In this document: in pieces, positions 25,902 to 35,100 of the stretch
How the letters are laid out: every line of letters begins with the position of its first letter
Position numbering within the stretch: the first letter of the stretch is position 1
From: UBA11574 sp964591175
GTDB taxonomy: Bacteria; Desulfobacterota; Desulfobacteria; Desulfobacterales; UBA11574
Direction: 5' to 3'
Length of the DNA: 64,000 nt
NCBI GenBank assembly: GCA_964591175.1
Contig: CAZQAF010000003.1
Span: 33,314 to 97,313, forward strand
Translations under genes and position numbers: made by a program
Notes under the pieces: generated by a model
Databases searched by the model: none
Seen by the model: only the letters and a program-made list of their open reading frames with translations
Told to the model about the DNA's origin: nothing

Positions 25902-25975
25902 AACAACCTCTTTCTAAATTCAGAGGTTGAGGAAGTTGGTATATCTGAAAACTTTGGCTTCCTCAAAGTATTTGA

Positions 25976-26998
25976 TTACTCAGAATATTTCTTCGTCAGC
26001 GTATAAATATCCTTCACGATAGCCTCAGCAGGAAGACCTTTTTCTTTAGCATTCTTAACCCAATTGTCGGTTATGAATTGCAATTTTTTGTTCCACTTGA
26101 CCTTTTCCATCTTATTAAGATGAATAAATTCAACATGGTAATTCTTTTTAGACCATTCTATCGATTCTTTCACATGGTTATCCATATAGCTTCCGGTCCA
26201 TTCAGCCTGTTCCGTGCCAAGATCATCAAAAATCTTTTGAACATCGGCCGGCAGCGCCTTCCATGAGTCCATATTCATCACGACCGCAAATGGATAAATC
26301 ACCGTATCTGTCATGGTTACGTATCGGCATAGTTCTGCAAACTTAAAATCTTTCAGGGTTTCAAGAGAAGAGAACAGACCTTTAACGACGCCTTTTTGCA
26401 ATGCTTCGACCGTTGCCGGCATCGGCATACCCACCGGATTGGCTCCCCATGCGCTCAGTATTTGAGCCGCTCCACCCGATGCTCTGAGGTCCAAGCCTTT
26501 TAAATCAGATAAGCTTCTAATGGGCACCTTTGACATGATGTTTGTAGGCGCCGTTGTAAACATGGTAAGGACTTTCACCTTTGCAAAGGCCTCGGGTTTG
26601 TATTTGTTATAAAGACCCCATAGAACGAGACTGCCCACTTTAGCGCTTGGCAGATCCACCGGGAGGCTAGTTGCATTGGTCAAGATGAATCGTCCAGGCT
26701 GATATGCCATGCACAAACATCCTATATCCGCCTGCCCGGCGATGACCCCGTCTATCATGTTTTTTGCCCCGAGCAGGGTCCCGCCGGGATATGTGTTGAC
26801 GGCAACCTTTCCCTGGGTCCGTTTTTCTACCTCTTTTTTCCACCTTTCCATTTGAACACAAGGGAAAGTGGGGGCCGGTGGAAAATTTGCATAGCTTAAT
26901 TTGATTGTCCCCGCCGTTGTCGTTTTAGGCATCACCATGAAACCCAAAAACACGGCTACAAAAATTCCCTTCCAGACATGTGCTAATTGTTGTCTCAT
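25976..26998 (-). CDS. dctP: TRAP transporter solute-binding protein (DctP)
   Basis: A 340-residue protein with an N-terminal signal segment of about 29 residues (VAVFLGFMVMPKTTTAG) and a DctP-type binding domain starting KLSYANFPPAPTFPC. The conserved basic site lies in DLKGLDLRASGG (about 165-176), where an Arg usually contacts the substrate carboxylate. The start at 26998 follows AAAAGGAGG. It would capture an organic acid in the periplasm for the DctQM permease. A fitting but unproven substrate is an arylacetate or arylpyruvate, given the upstream genes. Confidence 0.92.
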   Translation of the reverse strand: MRQQLAHVWKGIFVAVFLGFMVMPKTTTAGTIKLSYANFPPAPTFPCVQMERWKKEVEKRTQGKVAVNTYPGGTLLGAKNMIDGVIAGQADIGCLCMAYQPGRFILTNATSLPVDLPSAKVGSLVLWGLYNKYKPEAFAKVKVLTMFTTAPTNIMSKVPIRSLSDLKGLDLRASGGAAQILSAWGANPVGMPMPATVEALQKGVVKGLFSSLETLKDFKFAELCRYVTMTDTVIYPFAVVMNMDSWKALPADVQKIFDDLGTEQAEWTGSYMDNHVKESIEWSKKNYHVEFIHLNKMEKVKWNKKLQFITDNWVKNAKEKGLPAEAIVKDIYTLTKKYSE

Positions 26999-27112
26999 TT
27001 TCGCCTCCTTTTAATGTGAATGATAGTGATTATCGCTATTTTTTAACAGGCTCCGCGTATAAATTCGTCCTCAAGCGTAGTGGTCAATTCTGACAAAAGC
27101 AGGCGTCTATTC

Positions 27113-28411
27113 CTAAATTGGAAGATTATTATTCCTATGGTCAAAAACCCGTCTGCTTTTTCTTTCGGTGCGCGGCAGGGATCCGTAATCCACAATTTCC
27201 ACCTGGCACCTCACCAGTATTTTATGTCGAATCTCCGCTATCACCTGTTCGGCCAGATGCACATCATTTGACTGGCTTTCACCCGCCTCCCGTTCCACCT
27301 TGATGACCATCATGTCGCGGCCGCTTTCACGCTGCTTGAGATGAATCTGGAATTCACTGCCGATGCCGTTGACTCGGCTCAACACATGATCGATCTGGCT
27401 CGGGTAGATGTTGACCGCCCGGTAGATAAACATATCGTCCGTGCGGCCGAGAATCCGGTCATGGAGGGGAAACGGCGCGCCGCAGGAACATGCTTGATCA
27501 ATAATCCGGGTCACATCATGGGTTCGATAACGGACAAGGGGGCTGCCCTCCTTGCACAAGGTCGTCACCACGAGTTCGCCCGACTCACCCTGAGGAACCG
27601 GTGTTAACGAAATTGGATCGAGGATTTCAAAAATAAAATGATCGGCCCAATAATGGATGCCGTTATGCAGGATGCAATCCAGACCGGTTCCCGGGCCATA
27701 AAGTTCGGTCAGCCCGTAAATATCAAAAATATGCTCAACGCCCATCAGTTCTTTTATTCGATCTCTCATGGCATCGCTGTGGCGTTCCGCACCCAGGATG
27801 ATCTTTTTAACCTTTATCTTGGGCAAAAGATTTCGCTTATGAATTTCTTCGGCCATGAGAAGGGCCATGGAGGCCGTGGAACAAAAAACAGTGGTTTCCA
27901 TGTCCACCAGCATTTCACAATGCATCTCGGCATTGGCCGGGCCAAGGGGAATTGCCATGGCGCCGAATCGTTCACAACCGGACTGAAATCCGACGCCTGC
28001 CGTCCATAGTCCGTATCCGACGGCGATCTGTACGCGATCATGGCGCGTCAGGCCGGCCATTTGATAGCATCGGGCAAAAAGGTTTGCCCAAACATCGATA
28101 TCTTTTTGTGTGTAGCAAAGCACCTTGCGCTTTCCCGTCGTGCCCGAGGACGCGTGGATCCGAACGATATCCTTGTAAGCCACAGACCGCAAAGGAAACG
28201 GATACTCCAGCAGCAGATCATCTTTATCGACGAGCGGGAGATGCTGCATATCGTCCAAAGATCGAACATCTTCAGGCCGGATGCCGGCTTCATCGAATTT
28301 ATTTCGATAAAATAACGAATGCTCATAAACATGGCGGACCGTCCACTGAAGGCCCTTGAGTTGAATCTCTTTCAACTGTTCCTCATCCAGATCATAAGGA
28401 ATAAACGGCAT
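27113..28411 (-). CDS. paaK: phenylacetate-CoA ligase family enzyme
   Basis: This 432-residue AMP-forming ligase has the PaaK-type signatures RIHASSGTTGKRK (P-loop, about 85-97), DIYGLTELYGPG (about 230-241) and the C-terminal GRTDDMFIYRAVNIYPSQ (about 325-342). It activates arylacetates such as phenylacetate or indoleacetate to CoA esters with ATP. It follows iorB by 52 bp and has GGAG before its ATG. Together with IorAB, whose product is an arylacetyl-CoA, it may connect free arylacetates to the CoA pool in either direction. The preferred aryl group is unknown. Confidence 0.94.
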   Translation of the reverse strand: MPFIPYDLDEEQLKEIQLKGLQWTVRHVYEHSLFYRNKFDEAGIRPEDVRSLDDMQHLPLVDKDDLLLEYPFPLRSVAYKDIVRIHASSGTTGKRKVLCYTQKDIDVWANLFARCYQMAGLTRHDRVQIAVGYGLWTAGVGFQSGCERFGAMAIPLGPANAEMHCEMLVDMETTVFCSTASMALLMAEEIHKRNLLPKIKVKKIILGAERHSDAMRDRIKELMGVEHIFDIYGLTELYGPGTGLDCILHNGIHYWADHFIFEILDPISLTPVPQGESGELVVTTLCKEGSPLVRYRTHDVTRIIDQACSCGAPFPLHDRILGRTDDMFIYRAVNIYPSQIDHVLSRVNGIGSEFQIHLKQRESGRDMMVIKVEREAGESQSNDVHLAEQVIAEIRHKILVRCQVEIVDYGSLPRTERKSRRVFDHRNNNLPI

Positions 28412-28463
28412 AACAAACTCCTAACTCGAATAAACCAAAATAAGTGAACACAGTTTTATTAAA

Positions 28464-29030
28464 TTATTTGAAACTCTTAAACCCGGCTTCAAGGGCTTTT
28501 GCGGCATCATCCAGCATGGTTTTATTTTTTGCCATCCGGAGTTCCAAAACCGTTTCGACATCTTCCATCTGACAAAAAAGATTGTTCTCCGTCTTAGCTG
28601 ATGCGGCTGCAAGGGCAAAACCGAGAAGAATCAGGTTGACCGATTTGGGGTTTTGGATCTGCTTCGCCAGTCTCTCGGCATCGACGATATATGCCGAAAC
28701 ATCGGCGTCTGTCGTTACACCTTGGCTGCTGTTCACCACAGCCCATGTGCCCGGTTTCAAATAATACCCATGCTGGGCCATACTGTTTGCTTTTAATGCC
28801 AGTAGTCCATCGGCATTTCCGGCCCGTATCAGCGGACTCGAAAAAGCGCCTGCTTTAAGGTGCGACAAAACCGTTCCTCCCCGCTGGGCCATGCCGTGGG
28901 TTTCCGAAGTAAAGACGCGAAGCCCTTTCAAAATTGCCGCTTCCGCCAAAAGGCGCGTAACAAAAAGAACGCCCTGGCCCCCCACGCCGCTGATGACAAT
29001 CTGCTGACTAATGGAACTTTTATCCGGCAT
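28464..29030 (-). CDS. iorB: indolepyruvate ferredoxin oxidoreductase beta subunit
   Basis: A 188-residue gamma-type 2-oxoacid:acceptor oxidoreductase domain with the opening ISGVGGQGVLFVTRLLAEAA, the ETHGMAQRGGTV motif and the NSSQGVT region, as in IorB. It completes the IorAB enzyme that converts aryl-2-oxoacids and CoA to arylacetyl-CoA, CO2 and reduced ferredoxin. It overlaps the end of iorA by 11 bp and has AAGGAAG before its ATG, so the two subunits should be made in equal amounts. Confidence 0.95.
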   Translation of the reverse strand: MPDKSSISQQIVISGVGGQGVLFVTRLLAEAAILKGLRVFTSETHGMAQRGGTVLSHLKAGAFSSPLIRAGNADGLLALKANSMAQHGYYLKPGTWAVVNSSQGVTTDADVSAYIVDAERLAKQIQNPKSVNLILLGFALAAASAKTENNLFCQMEDVETVLELRMAKNKTMLDDAAKALEAGFKSFK

Positions 29031-30843
29031 CTTTGACTTCCTTTATCGATTTTTTGGGACAGACACTGATACATACCCCGCATCCACTGCACAGGACGCT
29101 ATCGATACCGACCTGTTTTTCATTTTGGTTCAAACTCAGGGCCGGGCACTCGAAATGGTCGATGCAATATCCGCAGCCGTCGCAGGTATCGGCGACTTCG
29201 ACTTTCATGGGTTCCCATCCCGGTTTTACTTCTTTCAGCCGGTCGATGAGGCAGGGACGCCGGGATATCACCACCGCCGGTCCGTTTTCCCGGCTGTATT
29301 GGATGGCGTCCTTCAACAATGCAATAAATTCATTTAAATAATAGGGATCTCCAACACGACAAAATCGAACCCCGCATCCTTTAACCAGCCCTTCGATATC
29401 CACGGGATTCAGTATTTCTCCGCATGCGCCCATTCCCATGGCCGGTGTGGGTTGATTCCCGGTCATGGCGGTGGTGTGGTTATCCAGAATCACAAGGACA
29501 AACCCCACGTTTTGGACCACCGCATCGATGAGTGCGGGAACACCGGCATGAAAAAACGTCGAGTCTCCGATGGTTGCGACAATATCCGGCCGTTTTGTTT
29601 CATGTTTATAGGCATGATAAAATCCCGCTGCCTGGCTGACGGCGGCTCCCATGCAGAGCACCGTATCCACCGCACCCAGATTTAAGCCAAGGGTATAGCA
29701 TCCGATATCGCTGGGATATATCCCCTTAGGCGCCGCCTTTTTAATGGCAAAGAAAGCGGCCCGATGGGGACAGCCCGCGCAAAGGGTCGGCCGAACACCG
29801 GGTTCTGCCGGCACATCGATGGGTTGCGTGTCGATTCCCGCAAATTCGCTGATGATTTTTTGGATGGATTCCGGCAGAAGTTCTCCCACGCCAGGCACCG
29901 AACCGGTGAGCTTTCCCTTGACGCGATGCCGATCTGCAAGCTGCATCTCGATGATGCCGGTGGTTTCTTCGATGACCAGAATATCCGAATAGGTGTCTAT
30001 CATATGAACAATAAAATCCTGGTGTAGCGGGAACGGCTGGAGCACCTGGTACATGGGAAGGATATCCCACAAGTTCAAATCCTTCAGAATTTCTTTGGCA
30101 TGAGACGCTGCCACGCCGGATACGACCAAGGCTTTTGAAGTCTTAGCCGCATCATTTAGTCGGACCGGCGCTGTCTTTTGATGCCTTGAAACAGCATCGA
30201 GTTTTTTCTCCAGGGCCCGGTGCAATTGAAAGCGGAACTTGGGCGTTGCGGCCCATCGCTCCGGATCCTTCTGAAAGCCGGCGTCCCACTTGCCCGGCAA
30301 AACATCTCCCGGTTCGATATCCTGCCTGGCATGACACACCCGGGTCGTAGGACGGAGCATCACGGGAATCTCAAAGGCCTCGGAAAGCTCGAATGCCGTT
30401 TTTACCATGTCTTTGGCCTGCCGGGGAGAATCCGGATCCAGAACCGGAACCTTTGCCATCATGGCCATGAGCCGGCTGTCCTGCTCGGTCTGTGATGAAT
30501 GGGGACCGGGGTCATCGGCGCTAATCACGACAAACCCGCCTTTCACCCCCAGATACGCGGCGCTCATCAGCGGGTCGGATGCCACATTCAATCCCACCTG
30601 TTTCATGCTCACGGCCGCGCGAAGTCCGGCTATGCTTGCCGTATAAGCGATTTCAAATGCAATCTTCTCGTTCACCGCCCACTGGATATGTCTTTGACCG
30701 GGTCCTTTTTTATCGAGAGCGGCAAATGCCCCGAGAATTTCCGACGCCGGCGTTCCCGGGTAAGATGTCGCCACGGTGCATCCGTTTTCCATCAGCCCGT
30801 TGGCGATGGCCTCATTTCCCAGCATTAACTTTCGTTTGTTCAA
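29020..30843 (-). CDS. iorA: indolepyruvate ferredoxin oxidoreductase alpha subunit
   Basis: A 607-residue subunit starting with TTG at 30843 (GGAG seven bases upstream). The order is a pyrimidine-binding domain with SYPGTPASEI, a central domain, a TPP-binding domain with GDSTFFHAGVPALIDAV and DNHTTAMTGNQPTP, and a C-terminal ferredoxin domain with CDGCGYC and CSGCGVC (about 556-595). IorA binds thiamine diphosphate and [4Fe-4S] clusters and decarboxylates indolepyruvate, phenylpyruvate and hydroxyphenylpyruvate formed by transamination of Trp, Phe and Tyr. The mRNA leader upstream encodes a Trp-rich peptide and a terminator, indicating control by tryptophanyl-tRNA charging. Confidence 0.95.
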   Translation of the reverse strand: MNKRKLMLGNEAIANGLMENGCTVATSYPGTPASEILGAFAALDKKGPGQRHIQWAVNEKIAFEIAYTASIAGLRAAVSMKQVGLNVASDPLMSAAYLGVKGGFVVISADDPGPHSSQTEQDSRLMAMMAKVPVLDPDSPRQAKDMVKTAFELSEAFEIPVMLRPTTRVCHARQDIEPGDVLPGKWDAGFQKDPERWAATPKFRFQLHRALEKKLDAVSRHQKTAPVRLNDAAKTSKALVVSGVAASHAKEILKDLNLWDILPMYQVLQPFPLHQDFIVHMIDTYSDILVIEETTGIIEMQLADRHRVKGKLTGSVPGVGELLPESIQKIISEFAGIDTQPIDVPAEPGVRPTLCAGCPHRAAFFAIKKAAPKGIYPSDIGCYTLGLNLGAVDTVLCMGAAVSQAAGFYHAYKHETKRPDIVATIGDSTFFHAGVPALIDAVVQNVGFVLVILDNHTTAMTGNQPTPAMGMGACGEILNPVDIEGLVKGCGVRFCRVGDPYYLNEFIALLKDAIQYSRENGPAVVISRRPCLIDRLKEVKPGWEPMKVEVADTCDGCGYCIDHFECPALSLNQNEKQVGIDSVLCSGCGVCISVCPKKSIKEVKDAG

Positions 30844-30889
30844 TGACTTTCTCCGTCATGAAAATGCGTTAAATCATATCCTTGGAAGC

Positions 30890-31024
30890 AAAAAAAGCCA
30901 GTGCCTTTGAAGAAGCGCCGGCTTATATTAAAAGAGCCATGAGCCTCTCCAACACTAACTGCCGAAGCTTCTCACGGCCCTGAAGTCAATACATTCCCTA
31001 TCTCAAAGATGGTGAGCAAGCTTC
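30890..31024 (-). promoter_or_regulatory. transcription attenuator in the iorA leader
   Basis: Segments on the minus strand are: 2, GAAGCTTGCTCAC (31024-31012); 3, GTGAGAAGCTTCGGC (30975-30961); 4, GCCGGCGCTTC (30922-30912); 5, GCACTGGC (30904-30897) followed by seven U (30896-30890). Segments 2:3 pair over 12 bp with one bulge. Segments 3:4 pair over 10 bp with one mismatch. Segments 4:5 form an 8-position stem with one mismatch that, with the U-tract, is an intrinsic terminator 47 nt before the iorA start. The Trp codons can pair with the far side of segment 2. Adjacent pairings exclude each other, as in classic attenuators. The extra segment predicts readthrough when the leader peptide is fully translated. 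Confidence 0.72.
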
Positions 31025-31064
31025 ACGATTTTTGCCACCACCAGCACCAAAGCTTTATTTCCAT
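31023..31064 (-). CDS. Trp-rich leader peptide of the ior operon
   Basis: A 13-codon frame encodes MEIKLWCWWWQKS, with Trp at positions 6, 8, 9 and 10, followed by TGA inside pairing segment 2 of the attenuator. Four Trp codons in thirteen, three of them consecutive, are far above expectation and identical in style to leader peptides of trp operons. A weak GAGA ribosome-binding site lies about 12-15 nt upstream. The peptide is expected to work as a sensor of charged tRNA-Trp during its synthesis; the product itself needs no function. It is too short for normal gene calling. Confidence 0.75.
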   Translation of the reverse strand: MEIKLWCWWWQKS

Positions 31065-31117
31065 GATTGTTTCTATCTCAAAAAATTTTATGTTAATGCC
31101 AACAATAAAGATATTTC

Positions 31118-31146
31118 CAATTATCCAAGGAATTTCAATTTGTCAA
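31118..31146 (-). promoter_or_regulatory. promoter of the ior leader
   Basis: On the minus strand TTGACA (31146-31141) is followed after 17 bp by TAATTG (31123-31118). Transcription would begin near 31111, 47 nt before the leader peptide and about 270 nt before iorA. The remainder of the gap to the divergent gene at 31392 is AT-rich without other clear features. Confidence 0.62.
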
Positions 31147-31391
31147 GCGCTTTCGCGATCTACCTTCTTCAATCCGATTTGTATATCCGCGTTTCGCATG
31201 TTAAAATAAAATCCGAATTCTAAATGACAAAAATGATCGAAGCCAACACTTTGAAAAGGAGATGTTTTTGTCATTTGATCATTTATAGTTTTTGTTATGG
31301 TTTCGTATGTTGTCTTTTGAATTTTTGATTCAAAATCAAGTTTTCTAATAAAGCACTAATTAGCTAAAAAGATTGACAATTAGGCAGCGAT

Positions 31392-32270
31392 ATGAAAATC
31401 GTTCCCTATCGCTCTTTATCGATCAACATCGAAGAGACACCAAGGACACCTGTACCAACGCATGAATGGCGAATAATGAAACTCCCCGAGGACAACCAGA
31501 CCTATCCATTCGCAGCTTACTCGGTTAAAGGAAACGAGATGCGTATCCGACTGCTGAGCAAGGACGTTGTCAATAAAGACACCGGGGCATCGGAAGAACG
31601 GGTCAACGCCATTGCGGATAACAAAACCGATTCGAATCTCTTTCGCGATGAGATGCGGTTCAAGAAAGTGAAAAATTTGAACTCCCGAACAGAAAAATCA
31701 CTGATTGATGCGATTCCAAAGGGAAAAACCCTTTCCCGTGACTTCTATAGTAGAAATACGGAAACGGTGGCCCTGGAGCTGCTCGGGAAACATCTGGCAC
31801 ACCGGTCTGCAAATCGTGTGCGGATCGGCCGGATTGTCGAGGTAGAGGCGTATCTTGGCCCCCATGACCCGGCCTCCCATTCCGCCCGGGGAATGACTCC
31901 GCGGACGCGTGTGATGTTCGGACCGCCCGGCTACGCCTATGTATATCTGGTCTACGGCATCCACCATTGCATGAATGTGGTGACTGAACCAAAAGGGCAT
32001 GGCGCCGCGGTACTGATTAGGGCGCTTGAGCCGGTCTATGACATAAACAGCCGTACCAGCGGGCCGGGGCTTCTCTGCCGCGCCATGGGAATCGACCGCC
32101 GGCTAAACGGCTACGACCTCTGTGGCGAAGCGCTTTTCATCACAGAAGCGAACAGAGAACCGTTTGCCGTCACGCGGCGTCCCAGGATCGGAGTTGATTA
32201 CGCAGGAGAATGGGCAAAGAAGCCGCTTCGCTTTTACATCCGTGGCAATCCGAATGTTTCCCATCCCTAA
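31392..32270 (+). CDS. DNA-3-methyladenine (alkyladenine) glycosylase with N-terminal extension
   Basis: Residues from about 115 to the end match the AAG/MPG glycosylase family: SRDFYSRNTETVALELLGKHL, the catalytic block RIVEVEAYLGPHDPASHS, GYAYVYLVYGIHHCMNVV and TSGPGLLCRAMGI. These enzymes flip out and excise alkylated purines. The 292-residue protein has some 95-115 residues ahead of the normal start of the family, charged and of low complexity. A later start is possible (several Met codons, for example MRIRLL near 52), so the extension may be untranslated. It stands alone, divergent from the ior operon. Confidence 0.88.
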   Translation: MKIVPYRSLSINIEETPRTPVPTHEWRIMKLPEDNQTYPFAAYSVKGNEMRIRLLSKDVVNKDTGASEERVNAIADNKTDSNLFRDEMRFKKVKNLNSRTEKSLIDAIPKGKTLSRDFYSRNTETVALELLGKHLAHRSANRVRIGRIVEVEAYLGPHDPASHSARGMTPRTRVMFGPPGYAYVYLVYGIHHCMNVVTEPKGHGAAVLIRALEPVYDINSRTSGPGLLCRAMGIDRRLNGYDLCGEALFITEANREPFAVTRRPRIGVDYAGEWAKKPLRFYIRGNPNVSHP

Positions 32271-32391
32271 GTCCTGCCGCCGACTGCTACCGCTATGTAA
32301 ATGTTTTTTGAAAATGATTGCATGGACCAAATAAACACGAACGTGAACTTAATCATTTATTTCTTCAGGGAAAAAGGATAAAGGCGAATCA

Positions 32392-33831
32392 ATGACCGAC
32401 ATCAAACATATAAGAAAATGCGCTCAACCCTTGGAACCTGATTCCACTCAGCGGGAATATCTGCTAAGGCAAGTCATCGATTATGCAAACAGCTACCTGG
32501 ATAAGATATCCGAAGCGCCCGCTTATATTCCGCGGACAGACGGCGGGCGGGAACTTTGGGATTTTCCCATTACCGAAGAAGGCATTGATATCGGGCAAGC
32601 GCTCGCTTTGCTGCGACGGAACATGGATACCACGGGAATCAATCCAACTTCCGGACGATTTTTAGGATATATCCCGGGCGGCGGGCTTTATCATGCGGCA
32701 TTGGGGGACTACCTGGCAGCCGTTACAAACCGATTTGCCGGCCTGTATTTTGCCAGCCCCGGTGCGGTTCGGATTGAGAATATTGTGATCCGTTGGTTGG
32801 CCGATGCTGTCGGTTATCCGGACAAAGCCGCAGGAAACCTGACATCGGGCGGCAGTTTGGCAAACCTGAGCGCCATTGTAACCGCCCGCGATGCTTTCGG
32901 TGTTAAAGGCCGAAAAATAGACCAGTCGGTTGTGTATGTCACGGAACATGCCCATCACTGTATCGACAAGGCGTTTCATATCAGCGGCTTGAATACTTGC
33001 ATCAAACGAAACGTTCGCGTGGATGCCAATTACCGGATGGATCCAAAGGCGTTGGACCAAGCCATTGTCGCCGACAAAACATCAGGATTGTATCCATGGC
33101 TCATTGTGGCCGCCGCCGGTACGACGAATACCGGGGCCGTGGATCCGCTCGGGGACATCCGCGAAATTGCATCCGCGCATCAGCTCTGGTTCCATGTGGA
33201 CGGGGCCTATGGCGGACTATTTGCGCTGTGCCCTGAAGGAAGAAATGTTCTGCAAGGGATTCATATGTCGGATTCCATCGTCCTCGATCCGCACAAAGCC
33301 CTGTTTTTACCCTATGGCACCGGCGCGGTTCTCGTCAAAGAACGGCAGAACCTGTATGCCGCATTCAACGCGCAAGCCGATTATATTCAAAATATTATCG
33401 ATGATGTCGATGAGCTTTCCCCTGCCGATCTATCACCGGAGTTGACCAAACACTTTCGGGGATTGCGCTTGTGGCTGGCATTGAAATTGATTGGCGTTGC
33501 ACCGTTTCGGGCCGCCTTATCGGAAAAAATCCATCTCGCACGCTATTTTTATGAGAAAATAAAGGAAATTGACGGATTTGAGCCCGGTCCCTACCCAGAC
33601 TTGTCCGTGGTGACCTATCGTTATCTTCCAAAACAAGGAGATGCCGATGCGTTTAATCGGAAATTGGTGGAAGCCATCCAGCAAGATGGACGCATTTTCA
33701 TCAGTTCCACGCGCATAGACGGCAAACTGGTGCTTCGGACTGCCGTCCTGTGCTTTCGTACCCATTTAGATGACGTGAATGAAGCGTTGGATGTTTTAAA
33801 ACATTACGCCGTAAAGCTGGAAGAGAGTTGA
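32392..33831 (+). CDS. PLP-dependent group II amino acid decarboxylase
   Basis: A 479-residue enzyme with the group II decarboxylase pattern: a substrate-side FLGYIPGGGLYHAALGDYL block, TSGGSLANLSAIVTAR (phosphate contacts), HVDGAYGG (Asp to pyridine nitrogen) and the Schiff-base lysine in DPHKALFLPYG. Relatives decarboxylate aromatic amino acids, diaminobutyrate, glutamate or cysteine sulfinate. The sequence does not decide the substrate. It is first in a plus-strand set with an FAD oxidoreductase and an M28 peptidase, which suggests amino acid or peptide breakdown. Location near iorAB makes an aromatic substrate possible. Confidence 0.9.
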   Translation: MTDIKHIRKCAQPLEPDSTQREYLLRQVIDYANSYLDKISEAPAYIPRTDGGRELWDFPITEEGIDIGQALALLRRNMDTTGINPTSGRFLGYIPGGGLYHAALGDYLAAVTNRFAGLYFASPGAVRIENIVIRWLADAVGYPDKAAGNLTSGGSLANLSAIVTARDAFGVKGRKIDQSVVYVTEHAHHCIDKAFHISGLNTCIKRNVRVDANYRMDPKALDQAIVADKTSGLYPWLIVAAAGTTNTGAVDPLGDIREIASAHQLWFHVDGAYGGLFALCPEGRNVLQGIHMSDSIVLDPHKALFLPYGTGAVLVKERQNLYAAFNAQADYIQNIIDDVDELSPADLSPELTKHFRGLRLWLALKLIGVAPFRAALSEKIHLARYFYEKIKEIDGFEPGPYPDLSVVTYRYLPKQGDADAFNRKLVEAIQQDGRIFISSTRIDGKLVLRTAVLCFRTHLDDVNEALDVLKHYAVKLEES

Positions 33832-33893
33832 TCATAGACTTTCCTTGAACGAATCGGAAGCCATTTCGTAATTGCTCCAGTGTATGGTAGCTC

Positions 33894-35060
33894 ATGACTG
33901 AAATGCCCTCTAAAGCACAGGTCGTCATTATCGGCGCCGGCATTATCGGCGCTGCATGCGCCTATTATCTGACCCGTAAAGGAATCCGTAACGTTCTTGT
34001 TCTGGAACAGGGAGAAATCGGCGTCCAAGGCGCCACTTCCGCCTGCCTGGGTGGCCTGAGAACACAATTTTCCACCCGGGTCAACATCCGCTTTTCTTTG
34101 ATTTCCAGGGAAGTTTACAGACGATTTAAAGATGAATTCGGCATTGATCCGGGATTCGACCCTTCGGGGTATTTGTTTCTGGCAACCACTGCCGAACAGT
34201 GGAAAGCTTTTGAACATACAAAGCGGTTGATGGAAAAACTAACGCTTCCAGTTGAATTGCTCGAACCCCGTGAGACGGCGCTTCGCTGGCCTTTTATACG
34301 GGTAGATGATCTTATCGGGGGATCCTATACCGAAAACGACGGATTCTACAACCCCATGGAAATCCTCGGGGCTTTTGTCAAAAAAGCCCGTCAGGGCGGC
34401 GCTGTTTTCATGGAAAAGGTTCGTGTCTCCGACATCTTGACTTCAAAGCAACAAATCGTCGGCATCCTAACCGAAACCGGAAAATCCATTCAACCCGACA
34501 TAGTGGTCAACGCCGCCGGTCCCTGGGCCGGTCAGGTTGCGGCCATGGCCGGGCTCGAACTTCCCGTCACACCACTGAAGCGCCATCTGTTTTTTACGGC
34601 TGCTTTCGATGAAATTCCAGATGCCCTTCCCATGATCATCGACGTTGATTCCGGATGGTACCTGAAGCGTGAAGGCCGGGGCCTGATTCTGGGAGGACCC
34701 ACCGGAGAAAAATCCTTCAGCCGTCACGTGGATTTTGATGCCGGGGAATGGACGGCCAAACAATCCGTTAACCGGGTGCCGGCGCTGGAACATGCACGGA
34801 TGATTAGGGGATGGGCGGGCCACTATGAAATGACCCCGGACCACCACGCCGTCATCGGCGCATTTCCGGAACTTCGAAATTTTATCTGCGTTGCCGGTTT
34901 TTCCGGCCATGGGTTCCAGCACGCGCCGGCCGCCGGTATGGCCGTTGCCGAGCTTATTTCAGATGGCAAGGTTCAAATAGAAGATATTGGCCCTTTAAGG
35001 CCGACCCGTTTCAGGGAGAACGACCTGATCCATGAACCCATTACGGCGTTTCGGAAATAG
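33894..35060 (+). CDS. FAD-dependent amino acid oxidoreductase (DAO family)
   Basis: The 388-residue protein begins with a Rossmann FAD motif (VVIIGAGIIGAACAYYLTRKG) and has the DAO-family blocks VNAAGPWAG (about 200-208), GLILGGPTGEKS and the C-terminal GFSGHGFQHAPAAGMAVAEL. It belongs with sarcosine/dimethylglycine oxidase-beta and hydrogen-cyanide-synthase-type dehydrogenases that oxidise secondary or primary amines of amino acids. In an anaerobe it more likely feeds a quinone or electron-transfer flavoprotein than O2. It starts 62 bp after the decarboxylase gene. Confidence 0.88.
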   Translation: MTEMPSKAQVVIIGAGIIGAACAYYLTRKGIRNVLVLEQGEIGVQGATSACLGGLRTQFSTRVNIRFSLISREVYRRFKDEFGIDPGFDPSGYLFLATTAEQWKAFEHTKRLMEKLTLPVELLEPRETALRWPFIRVDDLIGGSYTENDGFYNPMEILGAFVKKARQGGAVFMEKVRVSDILTSKQQIVGILTETGKSIQPDIVVNAAGPWAGQVAAMAGLELPVTPLKRHLFFTAAFDEIPDALPMIIDVDSGWYLKREGRGLILGGPTGEKSFSRHVDFDAGEWTAKQSVNRVPALEHARMIRGWAGHYEMTPDHHAVIGAFPELRNFICVAGFSGHGFQHAPAAGMAVAELISDGKVQIEDIGPLRPTRFRENDLIHEPITAFRK

Positions 35061-35100
35061 CCCGAATATTTCCTGAAATATTGAAGATAAAGGTATCGTC

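Noticed and set aside
30890..31111. T-box riboswitch as the basis of the iorA leader
   Set aside because: The T-box consensus GGGTGGNACCGCG is absent, while a Trp-rich ORF and terminator explain the leader better.
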